A stretch of DNA of 64,000 nt from Chitinophaga sedimenti (GTDB lineage Bacteria > Bacteroidota > Bacteroidia > Chitinophagales > Chitinophagaceae), in NCBI RefSeq assembly GCF_023156195.1, contig NZ_JAKUKA010000001.1, positions 3,720,001 to 3,784,000 on the forward strand, given 5' to 3'. The translations under genes were made by a program, and so were the position numbers. Shown here one piece after another: positions 31,801 to 40,196 of the stretch; the stretch's first letter is position 1; the number at the start of each line of letters is the position of its first letter. The notes under the pieces are model-generated. The model had not been told where the DNA came from. It ran no database searches and was given only the letters and a program-made list of their open reading frames with translations.

Positions 31801-32202
31801 AACGGCCTCGGTATCCGTACACCGATGGAGGGCGACGCGGCCTACGTGGGGATGGAATTACAGATACTGGACAACGAAGCAGAGATTTATAAGAAACTGC
31901 AACCTTATCAGTATCATGGCTCTGTATACGGCATCATTCCCGCAAAGCGTGGTTACCTCAAACCTGTAGGTGAATGGAATTACGAAGAAGTAATTGCCGA
32001 CGGCAACCGCATCAAAGTAATCCTGAACGGCACTGTGATTCTCGATGGCGATATTGCCGAAGCGAGCAAGAACAACACCGAACCCGCTGACCATAAGAAA
32101 CATCCGGGCCTGCTGAACAAAAGCGGCCATATTGGTTTCCTCGGTCATGGTGCGGAGGTGCGTTTCAGAAATATCCGCATCAAAGAATTGCCGTCAAAGT
32201 AA
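28843..32202 (+). CDS. Secreted HEAT-repeat protein with two DUF1080 (3-keto-glycoside hydrolase-like) domains, five frameshifts
   Basis: About 1120 residues. Signal peptide ([20 protein letters not shown] after repair of the A tract 28846-28851). The first two thirds are alpha-helical HEAT-like repeats ([58 protein letters not shown]). Two tandem DUF1080 jelly-roll domains follow: [16 protein letters not shown] and, further on, [15 protein letters not shown], with [23 protein letters not shown]1080 proteins include 3-keto-disaccharide hydrolases. Other frame breaks: 29011 (restores [13 protein letters not shown]), 29295 ([14 protein letters not shown]), A tract 30411-30415 ([15 protein letters not shown]) and 30787 ([15 protein letters not shown]). 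Likely acts after the oxidoreductase at 27544. Confidence 0.82.
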
Positions 32203-32221
32203 AATAGATTAACTTAGTAGG

Positions 32222-32255
32222 AACGGGCTCGCTTTTTTGCGGGCCCGTTTTTTTT
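32222..32255 (+). terminator. Rho-independent terminator of locus 2
   Basis: AACGGGCTCGC pairs with GCGGGCCCGTT (one G-U) around six Ts, followed by eight Ts. Confidence 0.9.
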
Positions 32256-32305
32256 GGAGGTGTATACATGGCATTCAGGCTAACATATTCTTTTTACCTT
32301 TAACC

Positions 32306-33549
32306 ATGCACCACGCCATCGCCATCTTCCACGCCGCCATCGCAGCCGTTCAACCGCAACGGATCATACCGCAATACATCCAATGGCGAAACGGCTTATT
32401 CATCAATAATAAACCTGTGCCGCTGAAAGGCCGCCTGTTCCTCGCAGCCGCCGGTAAAGCCGCCGCTGCCATGGCATTGGAAACAGAGCGCGTGATCGGC
32501 CCGCACCTCACTGCCGGACTGGCAATCACCAAACACGAACATGGTCTGCCGTTACAGTATTGCCGCCTGATAGAAGCCGGCCACCCCCTGCCGGATGAGC
32601 ACAGTGTGGAAGCCGCGGAGGCATTGCAATCCATGTTGCAAAACCTGCAGCAGGAAGATGTGGTCATCTGCCTGTTATCCGGTGGCGCATCGGCTTTGGT
32701 GACCGACCTCCCGGATAATATGGATCTGCATCAGCTGCGGGATATCTCCGATCAGTTGATTAAAAGCGGTGCGGATATACAGGAGATCAATACGATTCGT
32801 AAACACCTGTCGCGCATCAAGGGCGGCGGACTGGCCCACATCGTGTACCCGGCGCGGTTATATGTGATCGTATTATCGGATGTGGTGGGCGACCGGTTGG
32901 ACGTAATCGCCTCCGGGCCGGCGGCGCCGGATACCTCTACCCTGGCCGATGCGCAGCACATTGCGCAGCAATATGGGCTACTACAGCTGCCTTTACACGA
33001 AACACCGAAACCCGGTGATCCCATCTTCACCAACGTGGAACACCTGTTAGCCGGCTCAAATGACTTGGCACTGCAAGCAGCGCAACAAAAGCGGAAGCCA
33101 TGGGCTATCATGCCCATATCCTCACCGCCGCGGCTACCGGAAGTACAGAAACGTTAAGTAGCGAGCTGTTGCGAACGGCCATGGAGTACAATGGCCCACT
33201 ACCCGCCTGTTTGTTAATGGGCGGCGAAAGTACCGTTATTGTAAAAGGTACGGGCAAAGGTGGCCGGAATCAGCAATTCGCGTTACAGGCGGGGCTAAAA
33301 CTGCGACAGCCGAACATTACGATTCTTTCCGGCGGTACCGATGGCACAGACGGTCCCACCGATGCAGCGGGCGCAATGGTGAACATGGAAATTATGAACG
33401 AAGCCGCAGCGATGGGTAAAAATGCCCGGGAGGCATTATCCAACAACGACGCCTACACCTTTTTCGACGGTACAAAAGGGCTTATACGCACCGGTCCTAC
33501 GCAAACGAACGTGATGGATATCATGCTGGCGCTGATCACAGACAGATGA
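32306..33549 (+). CDS. Glycerate kinase, MOFRL/GckA family, frameshifted
   Basis: About 415 residues from MHHAIAIFHAAIAAVQP. Family motifs: AAAGKAAAAMA, the glycine-rich CLLSGGASALVTDLP, EINTIRKHLSRIKGGGLA, VLSDVVGDRLDVIASGPAAPD, and in the MOFRL domain LLMGGESTVIVKGTGKGGRN and SGGTDGTDGPTDAAGA. It phosphorylates D-glycerate (to 2-phosphoglycerate in most class II enzymes). One A missing from 33087-33090 breaks the frame; repair gives QQKAEAMGYHAHILTAAATG. It precedes mannonate dehydratase, which has its own promoter, so the two may share a pathway (hexuronate or sugar-acid breakdown) without sharing one transcript. Confidence 0.88.
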
Positions 33550-33578
33550 CCGGTTTCCTGCTTTTTCGGGGCAAGACC

Positions 33579-33608
33579 TTGGTATTATCAGTTTTGATCC
33601 TATTTTTG
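33579..33608 (+). promoter_or_regulatory. Promoter of the mannonate dehydratase gene
   Basis: TTG at 33579-33581 and TATTTTTG at 33601-33608, spaced 19 bp, match the Bacteroidota consensus TTG-N19-TAnnTTTG exactly. Confidence 0.7.
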
Positions 33609-33658
33609 GGGTTTAAAGCCTTTTTTAAAGCGTTAAACTGTTTTTTAGCATGTTGAGA

Positions 33659-34822
33659 ATGGAACAAACCTGGCGCTGGTTCGGCCCCAACGATCCCGTA
33701 AGCCTCGCAGATATAAGACAGGCGGGAGCGACTGGTATCGTGACCGCGCTGCACCATATCCCTAACGGAACCGTATGGACGAAAGAAGAAATAACCAAAC
33801 GTAAGGACGAGATTGAAGCCGCCGGGCTTACCTGGTCGGTAGTGGAAAGCATTCCGGTACACGAGGAAATTAAAACCCAGACCGGTCGTTTTAAAGAACA
33901 CATTAAAACTTACCAGCAGAGCATCCGCAACCTCGCGGCCTGCGGCATTTATACTGTTACGTACAACTTTATGCCCGTATTGGACTGGACGCGCACCGAC
34001 CTCGCCTACGAGGTGGAAGATGGTTCCAAAGCGCTGCGGTTCGATAAGGCCGCCTTCATGGCTTTCGACCTGTTCATGTTACAAAGGCCGGGTGCGGAAA
34101 ATGATTATCCCGAAGAGGAAATTTCCCGCGCCAAAGAACTGTTCGACAGTATGACGGACGAGGACAAAACCAAACTGCAACGCAATATCATCGCCGGCTT
34201 ACCGGGTTCCGAAGAAAGCTTTACGCTCCAGGAATTCCAGCAGGCGCTCGATAAATATAAAGACATTGACGCCATCAAGTTGAAACTGCACCTCTTTTAC
34301 TTCCTGCAACAGATTGTGCCGGTAGCGGAAGAAGTGGGCGTTAAACTGGCGATCCATCCGGACGATCCTCCCTTCCCGATCCTGGGCCTGCCCCGCGTGG
34401 TAAGCACCGAACAGGATGCGCGCGAGTTACTGGCAACGATCATATCGCCCGCCAACGGCCTGTGTTTCTGCACCGGTTCCTACGGCGTACGGCCCGATAA
34501 CGACCTGCCGGGTATGGTAGAACGCCTGGGTGATCACATCCACTTTATCCACCTGCGCTCCACCAAACGCGATGCGCTGGGCAACTTTTACGAAGCCAAC
34601 CACCTCGAAGGCGATGTGGACATGTATGCCGTGATAAAAGCCATCGTACAAACCATGCAACGCCGCGCCGTATCCATCCCGATGCGCCCGGACCATGGCC
34701 ACCAGATGCTGGACGACCTGCACAAAAAGACCAACCCTGGCTACAGCGCCATCGGCCGTTTGCGCGGACTGGCAGAATTACGCGGCCTGGAACTGGGCAT
34801 TGTACGCAACTTATCGAAGTAA
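33659..34822 (+). CDS. uxuA: Mannonate dehydratase
   Basis: 387 residues from [10 protein letters not shown] (an in-frame ATG at 33650 adds three residues). The [13 protein letters not shown] start, [49 protein letters not shown] and [13 protein letters not shown] are characteristic of UxuA. The enzyme dehydrates D-mannonate to 2-keto-3-deoxygluconate in the glucuronate branch of hexuronate catabolism and needs a divalent metal; the His and Asp of IHPDDPP and the His of FIHLRS fit the site. No frameshift. Flanked by its own promoter and a strong terminator. No uxaC, uxuB or kdgK gene is in the window. Confidence 0.93.
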   Translation: MEQTWRWFGPNDPVSLADIRQAGATGIVTALHHIPNGTVWTKEEITKRKDEIEAAGLTWSVVESIPVHEEIKTQTGRFKEHIKTYQQSIRNLAACGIYTVTYNFMPVLDWTRTDLAYEVEDGSKALRFDKAAFMAFDLFMLQRPGAENDYPEEEISRAKELFDSMTDEDKTKLQRNIIAGLPGSEESFTLQEFQQALDKYKDIDAIKLKLHLFYFLQQIVPVAEEVGVKLAIHPDDPPFPILGLPRVVSTEQDARELLATIISPANGLCFCTGSYGVRPDNDLPGMVERLGDHIHFIHLRSTKRDALGNFYEANHLEGDVDMYAVIKAIVQTMQRRAVSIPMRPDHGHQMLDDLHKKTNPGYSAIGRLRGLAELRGLELGIVRNLSK

Positions 34823-34834
34823 AGAATACCGCAT

Positions 34835-34876
34835 AAAAAGAAAGGCTGACCAGTTGATGGTCAGCCTTTCTTTTTT
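34835..34876 (+). terminator. Strong Rho-independent terminator after uxuA
   Basis: An 18-bp perfect stem (AAAAAGAAAGGCTGACCA and its complement) with a GTTGA loop, ending in a run of T. Confidence 0.92.
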
Positions 34877-34934
34877 ATTTAACCGGCAGCGACCCAGGAC
34901 AAGACCTCGCGTAAGCATCTTTAGACCATTCTTC

Positions 34935-35033
34935 GTTCATCCTAGGTTCATCCTAGGTTCAAGCTAGGCTCAACTTAGGTACACGAACCTATCATTAACG
35001 AACGATTAACGAACAATCAACGAAGGATAAACG
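34935..35033. repeat. Array of nine 11-bp units
   Basis: Exactly 99 bp in 11-bp register. Units 1-4 are GTTCATCCTAG, GTTCATCCTAG, GTTCAAGCTAG and GCTCAACTTAG. Unit 5 is a junction (GTACACGAACC). Units 6-9 are TATCATTAACG, AACGATTAACG, AACAATCAACG and AAGGATAAACG. The reverse complement of the second type (GTTAATCGTTC) matches the first type at 7 of 11 positions, so the array is roughly a dyad of two direct-repeat blocks. It ends 37 bp before the start of the small gene at 35071. Function unknown. Confidence 0.85.
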
Positions 35034-35070
35034 TAGTATGCTTAAACCATCAAAAAACCTTTCATATACT

Positions 35071-35379
35071 ATGGCTATATCCACGAATGTATTGTTGCTG
35101 GGACTCTCCGGTTCTATTGCCGACCAGCTTACGGTGAAAAACTACAATGGCAAGGCAGTGGTCTCCAAAAAGGTGGGACCGCGCGTAAAGCCGGCTACGG
35201 AAAAGCAGGAAGACAATGAAGATTTGTTTAAAGTGGCCAACGAAGTGGTGAAGGAACGCTACGCCGATTTGCAGAAGCGCTATGAGGCGCAAATGAGGTT
35301 GAAGGTACCGCCGGGCCGGTCGTTGTACCGAGCCATGTTGAAGGAGTTTTATAAGAAAGAGGCGGCGGAGTATAAATAG
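35071..35379 (+). CDS. Small hypothetical protein downstream of the 11-bp array
   Basis: 102 residues from MAISTNVLLLGLSGSIADQL (an upstream in-frame ATG at 35038 abuts the repeat array and is less likely). The short N-terminal GLSGSIADQLTVKNYNGK and VVSKKVGPRVKPAT segments read as a compact beta-rich start; the remainder is a charged amphipathic helix (LFKVANEVVKERYADLQKRY, then QMRLKV). No signal peptide or enzymatic motif. I recall similar small proteins in Bacteroidota with a GLSGxxGD opening, but of no known function. It is monocistronic, between the uxuA terminator and the efflux operon terminator. Confidence 0.6.
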   Translation: MAISTNVLLLGLSGSIADQLTVKNYNGKAVVSKKVGPRVKPATEKQEDNEDLFKVANEVVKERYADLQKRYEAQMRLKVPPGRSLYRAMLKEFYKKEAAEYK

Positions 35380-35447
35380 TTTGCCCGATGGGATTTAGGC
35401 TGAAGTGAGTGACCAACGGCAGCCGGGGGAAGCAACCGCTGTTGGCC

Positions 35448-35483
35448 AAAAAAGAAGAAGCCCCGGCTAAAAAAGCCGGGGCC
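35448..35483 (-). terminator. Rho-independent terminator of the efflux operon
   Basis: GCCCCGGCT and AGCCGGGGC form a 9-bp stem with a 5-nt A loop. Read on the minus strand it is followed by TTCTTCTTTTTT. Confidence 0.85.
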
Positions 35484-35511
35484 ATAAAACACACTACGAA
35501 AACAAAACAAC

Positions 35512-36800
35512 CTATTTCCAGAATTGATTGCCGTTCAGATGTAACAACTCCAAGCTAGAGATCGACAGCTGATATTGATATTGGATTTTAGACAATTGGG
35601 CTTCCAGTAGGGAAGTTTGCGCATTCTGCAGGTCGAGGTAAGTGATCACCCCGTTTTTGTAGCGGGACTGCGCCAGTTGCACGGCCCTGTCAGCCTGACG
35701 GAGCAACACGTCTGCTGTCTGCAGTTTTTCGCGGCTGGTCTGGATGTCGGAGTTTTGTTGAGCCACTTCCTTCATCACATTATCTTTTACGCCGGCGGTA
35801 TTCCATTTGGCGGCTTCCAGTTGTTTGGAGGCGATGCTTTCCGGAGTTTGTTGCGTTTGCCATTATAGATAGGAATGGCGAGGCTTACACCAGCATTATA
35901 GTTCCATTTCGGCGTGTTCACATCCGGCAGGAAACCATTTTTAACGCCGGTACCAGCGTCCAGGTACAGTGAAGGGGTGAAATCACGTTTTACGGATTTC
36001 AGTTCCATTTCTGCTACCCTTTCTTTTTCCAGCGACGTTTTAATAGCGGCATTCTCGCTCAGTGTAGTGCTGTCGGCCATCACCTGCTGCGGGGTGGCGG
36101 GCCAGCTGAAATCGGCCTTAATACCGCTCTGATCGGCCACACCGGTGAGGTACTGCAAATTGGCTACCTGGCGTTCCAGCTGGTTGCGGTACTCAATTTT
36201 ACGGTTGCGGTAGTTCTCCAGTTTCACCTGGGTGTTCAGCAGTTCAAGGTCGATCGCGTCGCCGTTTTTCAAACGTTGCTGTACAATCTTTTCAGTTTCT
36301 TCCAGCAGTTTGATATTAGCGTCCTGCACATCGATGTTATTGCGCAGGTAAGCGATGTTCAGGTATACCGCTGCCACCTGGTAAGCCAGTTGTTCTTTGG
36401 CTTCATCGGTTTGCATGCTCAGCAGGTTTTGCTGCGCCTGTGAGCGGGCTATTTCACTGCCGCTTTTACCAAAATCGAGCAGCAACTGACGGCCGCTGAT
36501 GTTAGCATTCACATTTTCAGAAGGGAACGGTTGAAAGGCAGCACCGCCAAAATCCAGTTTAGGAGCGGGATACAGATGCGTATAAGACACATTGCCTTGC
36601 ACCTGCGGCATGCGTTGCGTTTTAGTAAGATCCGTCTGATCGGCGGCAATACGTTGCTGTGTTTGCAGCGCCTTGATCTGTTTGTAATGCTCGAACGACT
36701 GGTTCACCAGCTGTTGCAGATCTGCCGGCGTTTGCTGCGCATGCAGTGCGGCAAAGCCAGTACCGGCAAGCATCAATATGGAAAGAAATATCTTTTTCAT
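35512..36800 (-). CDS. TolC-family outer-membrane efflux protein, frameshifted
   Basis: About 430 residues. Signal peptide (ILMLAGTGFAALHAQ). Two long coiled-coil repeats typical of TolC: LDFGKSGSEIARSQAQQNLL with VAAVYLNIAYLRNNIDVQDA in the first, and after repair KQLEAAKWNTAGVKDNVMKE with LAQSRYKNGVITYLDLQNAQ in the second. The shift is at GG 35843-35844 (one base short). It forms the outer-membrane duct for the EmrA/EmrB-type pump encoded just upstream in the same operon (26-bp gap). Confidence 0.87.
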
Positions 36801-36825
36801 TTGTTTTAATCTTTAAGATCACTTG

Positions 36826-38405
36826 TTAGTGTGCATGTTCTGCGGCTTCTTTCATGGCGGCCGCGCTCACGCTTTTCTTTTTCACAAAAAACATGATGGG
36901 CAGGATGCACACGAAGAAAATGCCTACAATCCTGAATGCATCGAGATAAGTGAGAATGTACGCGTGTTTTTCAACGGTATTGTTGAGCATACCCCAGGCA
37001 GCTTTCATGGCGTCGATGGCGTTGACGCCTTTGGCCATTAAAGCATTGGCGTACTGGTTTACGCGTTCCATCGCCGTTGGATTGTCTGCATTTACATATG
37101 TGCGCAACTGATCGCGGTGAAGTGCGAAGTTATTGGCCACGTATGTGTTCATGTAAGCGATACCGAACGCACCGCCCAACTGGCGGAGCATGTTGTTAAT
37201 CGCGATACCATGCGGCATTTCGTGCGGCTTCAATCCGGATACGGCCTGGTTGGTCAGCGGTACGCTTAATGTAGCGGAGCCTAAACCACGCAGCATCAGC
37301 GGCCAGAAGAAGAAGGCCACGCCGGCTTCGGAGCTGGCAGAAGACATCCAGAAACAGAAGATCGCGAACATCATGAAACCGGCGGTGATCAGGTATTTCG
37401 GCGGCACACCGCGTTGTATCTGTTTACCAACGATCGGCATCGCTACCGCTGCGAGCAATGCACCCGGCAGCAACGATTCGCCCGTCAGCACCGCGGTATA
37501 GCCCATTACACGCTGCATCCACACCGGGTATACGAACATCGAACAGTAAATACCCATCCCCATCACAAACGTGAGTACCGTAGTAATGGCCAGCGTCCGG
37601 TTCTTGAGTACCTTGAGGTGAATGGCCGGGTGATCCGTTGTTAACTCCCACCACAGGAAGGTGATAAACGATACGAAGGTAACGATTGTTAACACCACGA
37701 TGTGTTTGGCCTGGAACCAGTCTTCCGACTGCCCTTTCTCGAGGATGTACTGCAAAGAGCCCACCCAGGTCATAAGCGTTAGAATGCCGATGTAGTCGAT
37801 CTTGATGGCCTTCCGGTCGATATTGTATTCGTGTGGCTGCTTGTCAATGTAGTTAAACACGAGGAAAGCGGCGATAATACCCACGGGTACGTTGATATCG
37901 AAGATCAGCGACCAGTGGAAATTTTCCACGATATAACCACCTAAAGTGGGACCGATGGTAGGGCCGATAATTACACCCATCCCGAAAATGGCCGAAGCCG
38001 TTGGTCTTTCGCTGACTTCGAACGTATCGAAGAGGATCGACTGGGACGTAGAAAGTAAGGCGCCACCACCTATGCCCTGTATGAAGCGATATGCCACAAG
38101 TTCCCAGAGAGAGTGTGCATTACCGCACATGAAGGAGGATACCGTGAATATAATGATGGAAAAAAGTAGTAGTTCTTCCGGCCGAAATAACTGGCCAGGA
38201 AGCCTGTCATCGGGATAACGATCACGTTCGCAATTGCGTAGGCGGTCACTATCCGGGACGCATCTTCAATAGTAGCCCCAAGGTTACCACTGATCTGCGA
38301 AAGGGCCACGTTCACAATCGTAGTGTCTATCAGCTCCAGCATGGTAGCTGATATCACCGTTGCAACGATGATCCATTTTTTGAAACCTTTGGGTTTAAGT
38401 GACAT
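36826..38405 (-). CDS. MFS drug transporter, DHA2 (EmrB/QacA) family, frameshifted
   Basis: About 526 residues with some 14 membrane helices. LELIDTTIVNVALSQISGNL in helix 1 carries the DHA2 acidic motif; YRFIQGIGGGALLSTSQSIL and GVIIGPTIGPTLGGYI (motif C, the antiporter signature) follow. One T missing in the tract at 38160-38165 separates the first 85 residues; repair gives YYFFSIIIFTVSSFMCGNA. Proton-coupled extrusion of hydrophobic drugs through EmrA and TolC is the expected role. It begins 4 bp after the emrA-like stop. Under control of the divergent MarR protein. Confidence 0.9.
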
Positions 38406-38409
38406 ACTA

Positions 38410-39453
38410 TTAATGTTTTATAGCTACTTCTACACTGAGACCGGCGCGGAGTTTAGCCGCATATTTGTCTGCATCTTCGAGCAGGATCTTCACAGGCACG
38501 CGCTGTACGATCTTTACGAAGTTGCCGGTCGCATTATCGGGAGGCAGCAGTGAGAATTTAGCGCCGGTAGCCTGGGAAATCTCCATTACTTTACCGATCA
38601 GTTTGTCGGGGTAGCCGTCGATTTCAACCTCCGCTTCCTGGCCAAGCTGGATGTTGGGGATTTGCGTTTCCTTGAAGTTGGCAACTACATAGAAACCATT
38701 GCCATCGATCACGGTAAACAGGTTCTGACCCGCCTGTACGAACTGACCTGCTTCGATCGGCTTTTTACCGATTTTACCATTGGCAGGAGCCAGGATGTGG
38801 GTATAGGTCAGCTTGAGGGCCGCCTGGTCCACCGCCGCTTTTTTGCTGGCGAGGATAGCTTCCGCCTGTTTGATTTTGCTGGCGGCTACAGAAATGCCGG
38901 CCTTAGACAGTTCGATCTGGTCCAGGGCAGCCTGGTACGTTTTATCGTTGGTCAGGGAGTTCGCTTTGGTATCGTCGAGCTGACGGTTGGTGATGGCTTG
39001 GTCGTTAAACAAGGCCTGGTCACGGCGGAGGTCGGCGGTAGATTTATCTTTCTTAACTAAAGCTACCTGCGCATTGGTCTGCGACATTTTCAGGGTAGCG
39101 CTGGCGTTGGTCATGGATGCCTTCGCTGTTTCGAGGTCTGCTTCCGCCTGTGCGTAGTCCGCCTGGGCTTGTTGCAACGCAATTTTATACTCTTCGTCGT
39201 CAATTACCACCAGGGTATCACCTCTTTTAACGGCACCGTAATCCCGGATATTCAGGGATTTGATGTAACCGGCCACGCGGGCGATTACAGGGGCAGCATG
39301 CCCTTCGATCTGGGCGTTGTCCGTGGTTTCGTGGTGCCTGGCGTACATCCAGGTTTTAACGCCGTAAATCGCGCCAACTACCAGGATTCCGATAAATACG
39401 ATGCGCATGATCAATTTCCCTTTACGGGGAGTCGCATTGTTTGCTGTTTCCAT
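38410..39453 (-). CDS. HlyD/EmrA-family membrane fusion protein
   Basis: 347 residues from METANNATPRKGK (an open extension to 39489 overlaps the promoter). One membrane helix (RIVFIGILVVGAIYGVKTW), then a biotinyl-lipoyl-like half (TTDNAQIEGHAAPVIARVAG), a long coiled coil of about 130 residues rich in Ala and Lys, and the second half-motif LTYTHILAPANGKIGKKPIE. The C-terminus contains FKETQIPNIQLGQEAEVEID. It bridges the EmrB-type pump and TolC in the periplasm. First gene of a three-gene operon; no frameshift. Confidence 0.92.
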   Translation of the reverse strand: METANNATPRKGKLIMRIVFIGILVVGAIYGVKTWMYARHHETTDNAQIEGHAAPVIARVAGYIKSLNIRDYGAVKRGDTLVVIDDEEYKIALQQAQADYAQAEADLETAKASMTNASATLKMSQTNAQVALVKKDKSTADLRRDQALFNDQAITNRQLDDTKANSLTNDKTYQAALDQIELSKAGISVAASKIKQAEAILASKKAAVDQAALKLTYTHILAPANGKIGKKPIEAGQFVQAGQNLFTVIDGNGFYVVANFKETQIPNIQLGQEAEVEIDGYPDKLIGKVMEISQATGAKFSLLPPDNATGNFVKIVQRVPVKILLEDADKYAAKLRAGLSVEVAIKH

Positions 39454-39488
39454 TGTGCTTAAATTTCTGTGTGTGTGTTTTGAGAACA

Positions 39489-39519
39489 CAAAAGTAAACC
39501 TAGTTTACCAATTGGACAA
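39489..39519 (-). promoter_or_regulatory. Promoter of the efflux operon
   Basis: On the minus strand TTG (39519-39517), 20 bp, then TACTTTTG (39496-39489) match TTG-N19/20-TAnnTTTG. The -7 element overlaps the left arm of the operator. Confidence 0.7.
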
Positions 39520-39526
39520 ACTAGTT
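39494..39526. promoter_or_regulatory. Overlapping operator palindromes between marR and the efflux operon
   Basis: Three nested inverted repeats: GTAAAC-CTA-GTTTAC (39494-39508), CTAGTTT-N11-AAACTAG (39500-39524) and AACTAGTT (39519-39526). They cover the -7 of the efflux promoter and touch the -33 TTG of the marR promoter. This is the expected position for MarR autoregulation and efflux repression. Confidence 0.65.
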
Positions 39527-39555
39527 GACTATATTTTAATTTAATTTTAATTTTG
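39525..39555 (+). promoter_or_regulatory. Promoter of the marR-type gene
   Basis: TTG (39525-39527), 20 bp, TAATTTTG (39548-39555). Confidence 0.65.
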
Positions 39556-39628
39556 TGGTGGACAGGGCACTTCTTATGTTGCGCTGCCAAATGGTAAATA
39601 GTATATTGACAAATGATAAGGAGGAATT

Positions 39629-40101
39629 ATGGCATCAACCCGCGATGAAAAGTTACAGGCAATGATTTCCCGGCGCAGCAAGTCGCTGATTAAGCTGGTG
39701 AGCCTGGTAAAAAAGGACATGGAGATCAAGCTCATGGAGCGCCTGCATTCGCTTGGTTATGAGAACTTTAAGATGGGCGACATGGTTTGCCTCGCGAACG
39801 TACAGCTGGATGGCACCATTAACAACGAGCTGGCTAAAAAGGCGAAGATTACCAAGCAGGCTATGAGTAAGGTCGTAAAAACCTGGAGAACGAGGGTTAC
39901 ATCTACACCCGTAAGCACGAAACAGACAACAGGGCATCGGTAATTTATCTCACGGACCGGGGTAAAGACACGGCGATCGCCGCATCAGAATGCATGTGGG
40001 AAGTGCAGGCCAACTATACCGAAATCATCGGTGAGGATAATGCAGAAAAACTCCGGGAAATACTGACGAAACTGTTGACCGGACTGGATATGAAACCATA
40101 A
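39629..40101 (+). CDS. MarR-family transcriptional regulator, frameshifted
   Basis: About 158 residues. The winged-helix core reads GDMVCLANVQLDGTINNELA, then AKITKQAMSKVVKNLENEGY and, as the wing, TRKHETDNRASVIYLTDRGK. One A missing from the tract at 39877-39881 truncates it after SKVVK; repair extends it to 40101. It is preceded by AAGGAGG at 39618-39624, 4 nt before the ATG, an unusually strong Shine-Dalgarno for this phylum. It is divergent from the EmrA/EmrB/TolC operon and shares a palindromic intergenic region with it, so it is probably the local repressor responding to the pump's substrates. Confidence 0.87.
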
Positions 40102-40196
40102 CTGACACAACATTCCCGTTATTCCGCCCTTTGCTTCAACCTGTCGTTATTTTATGATAAATGCACCGTACATGCGTTGTACGGGAGGGGGATGTT

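Noticed and set aside
34935..35033. CRISPR array
   Set aside because: Units are 11 bp with no spacers and no cas genes nearby.
40161..40184. Terminator between marR and the CHAT gene (CCGTACA / TGTACGG hairpin)
   Set aside because: A 7-bp stem without a T tract on either side; insufficient.
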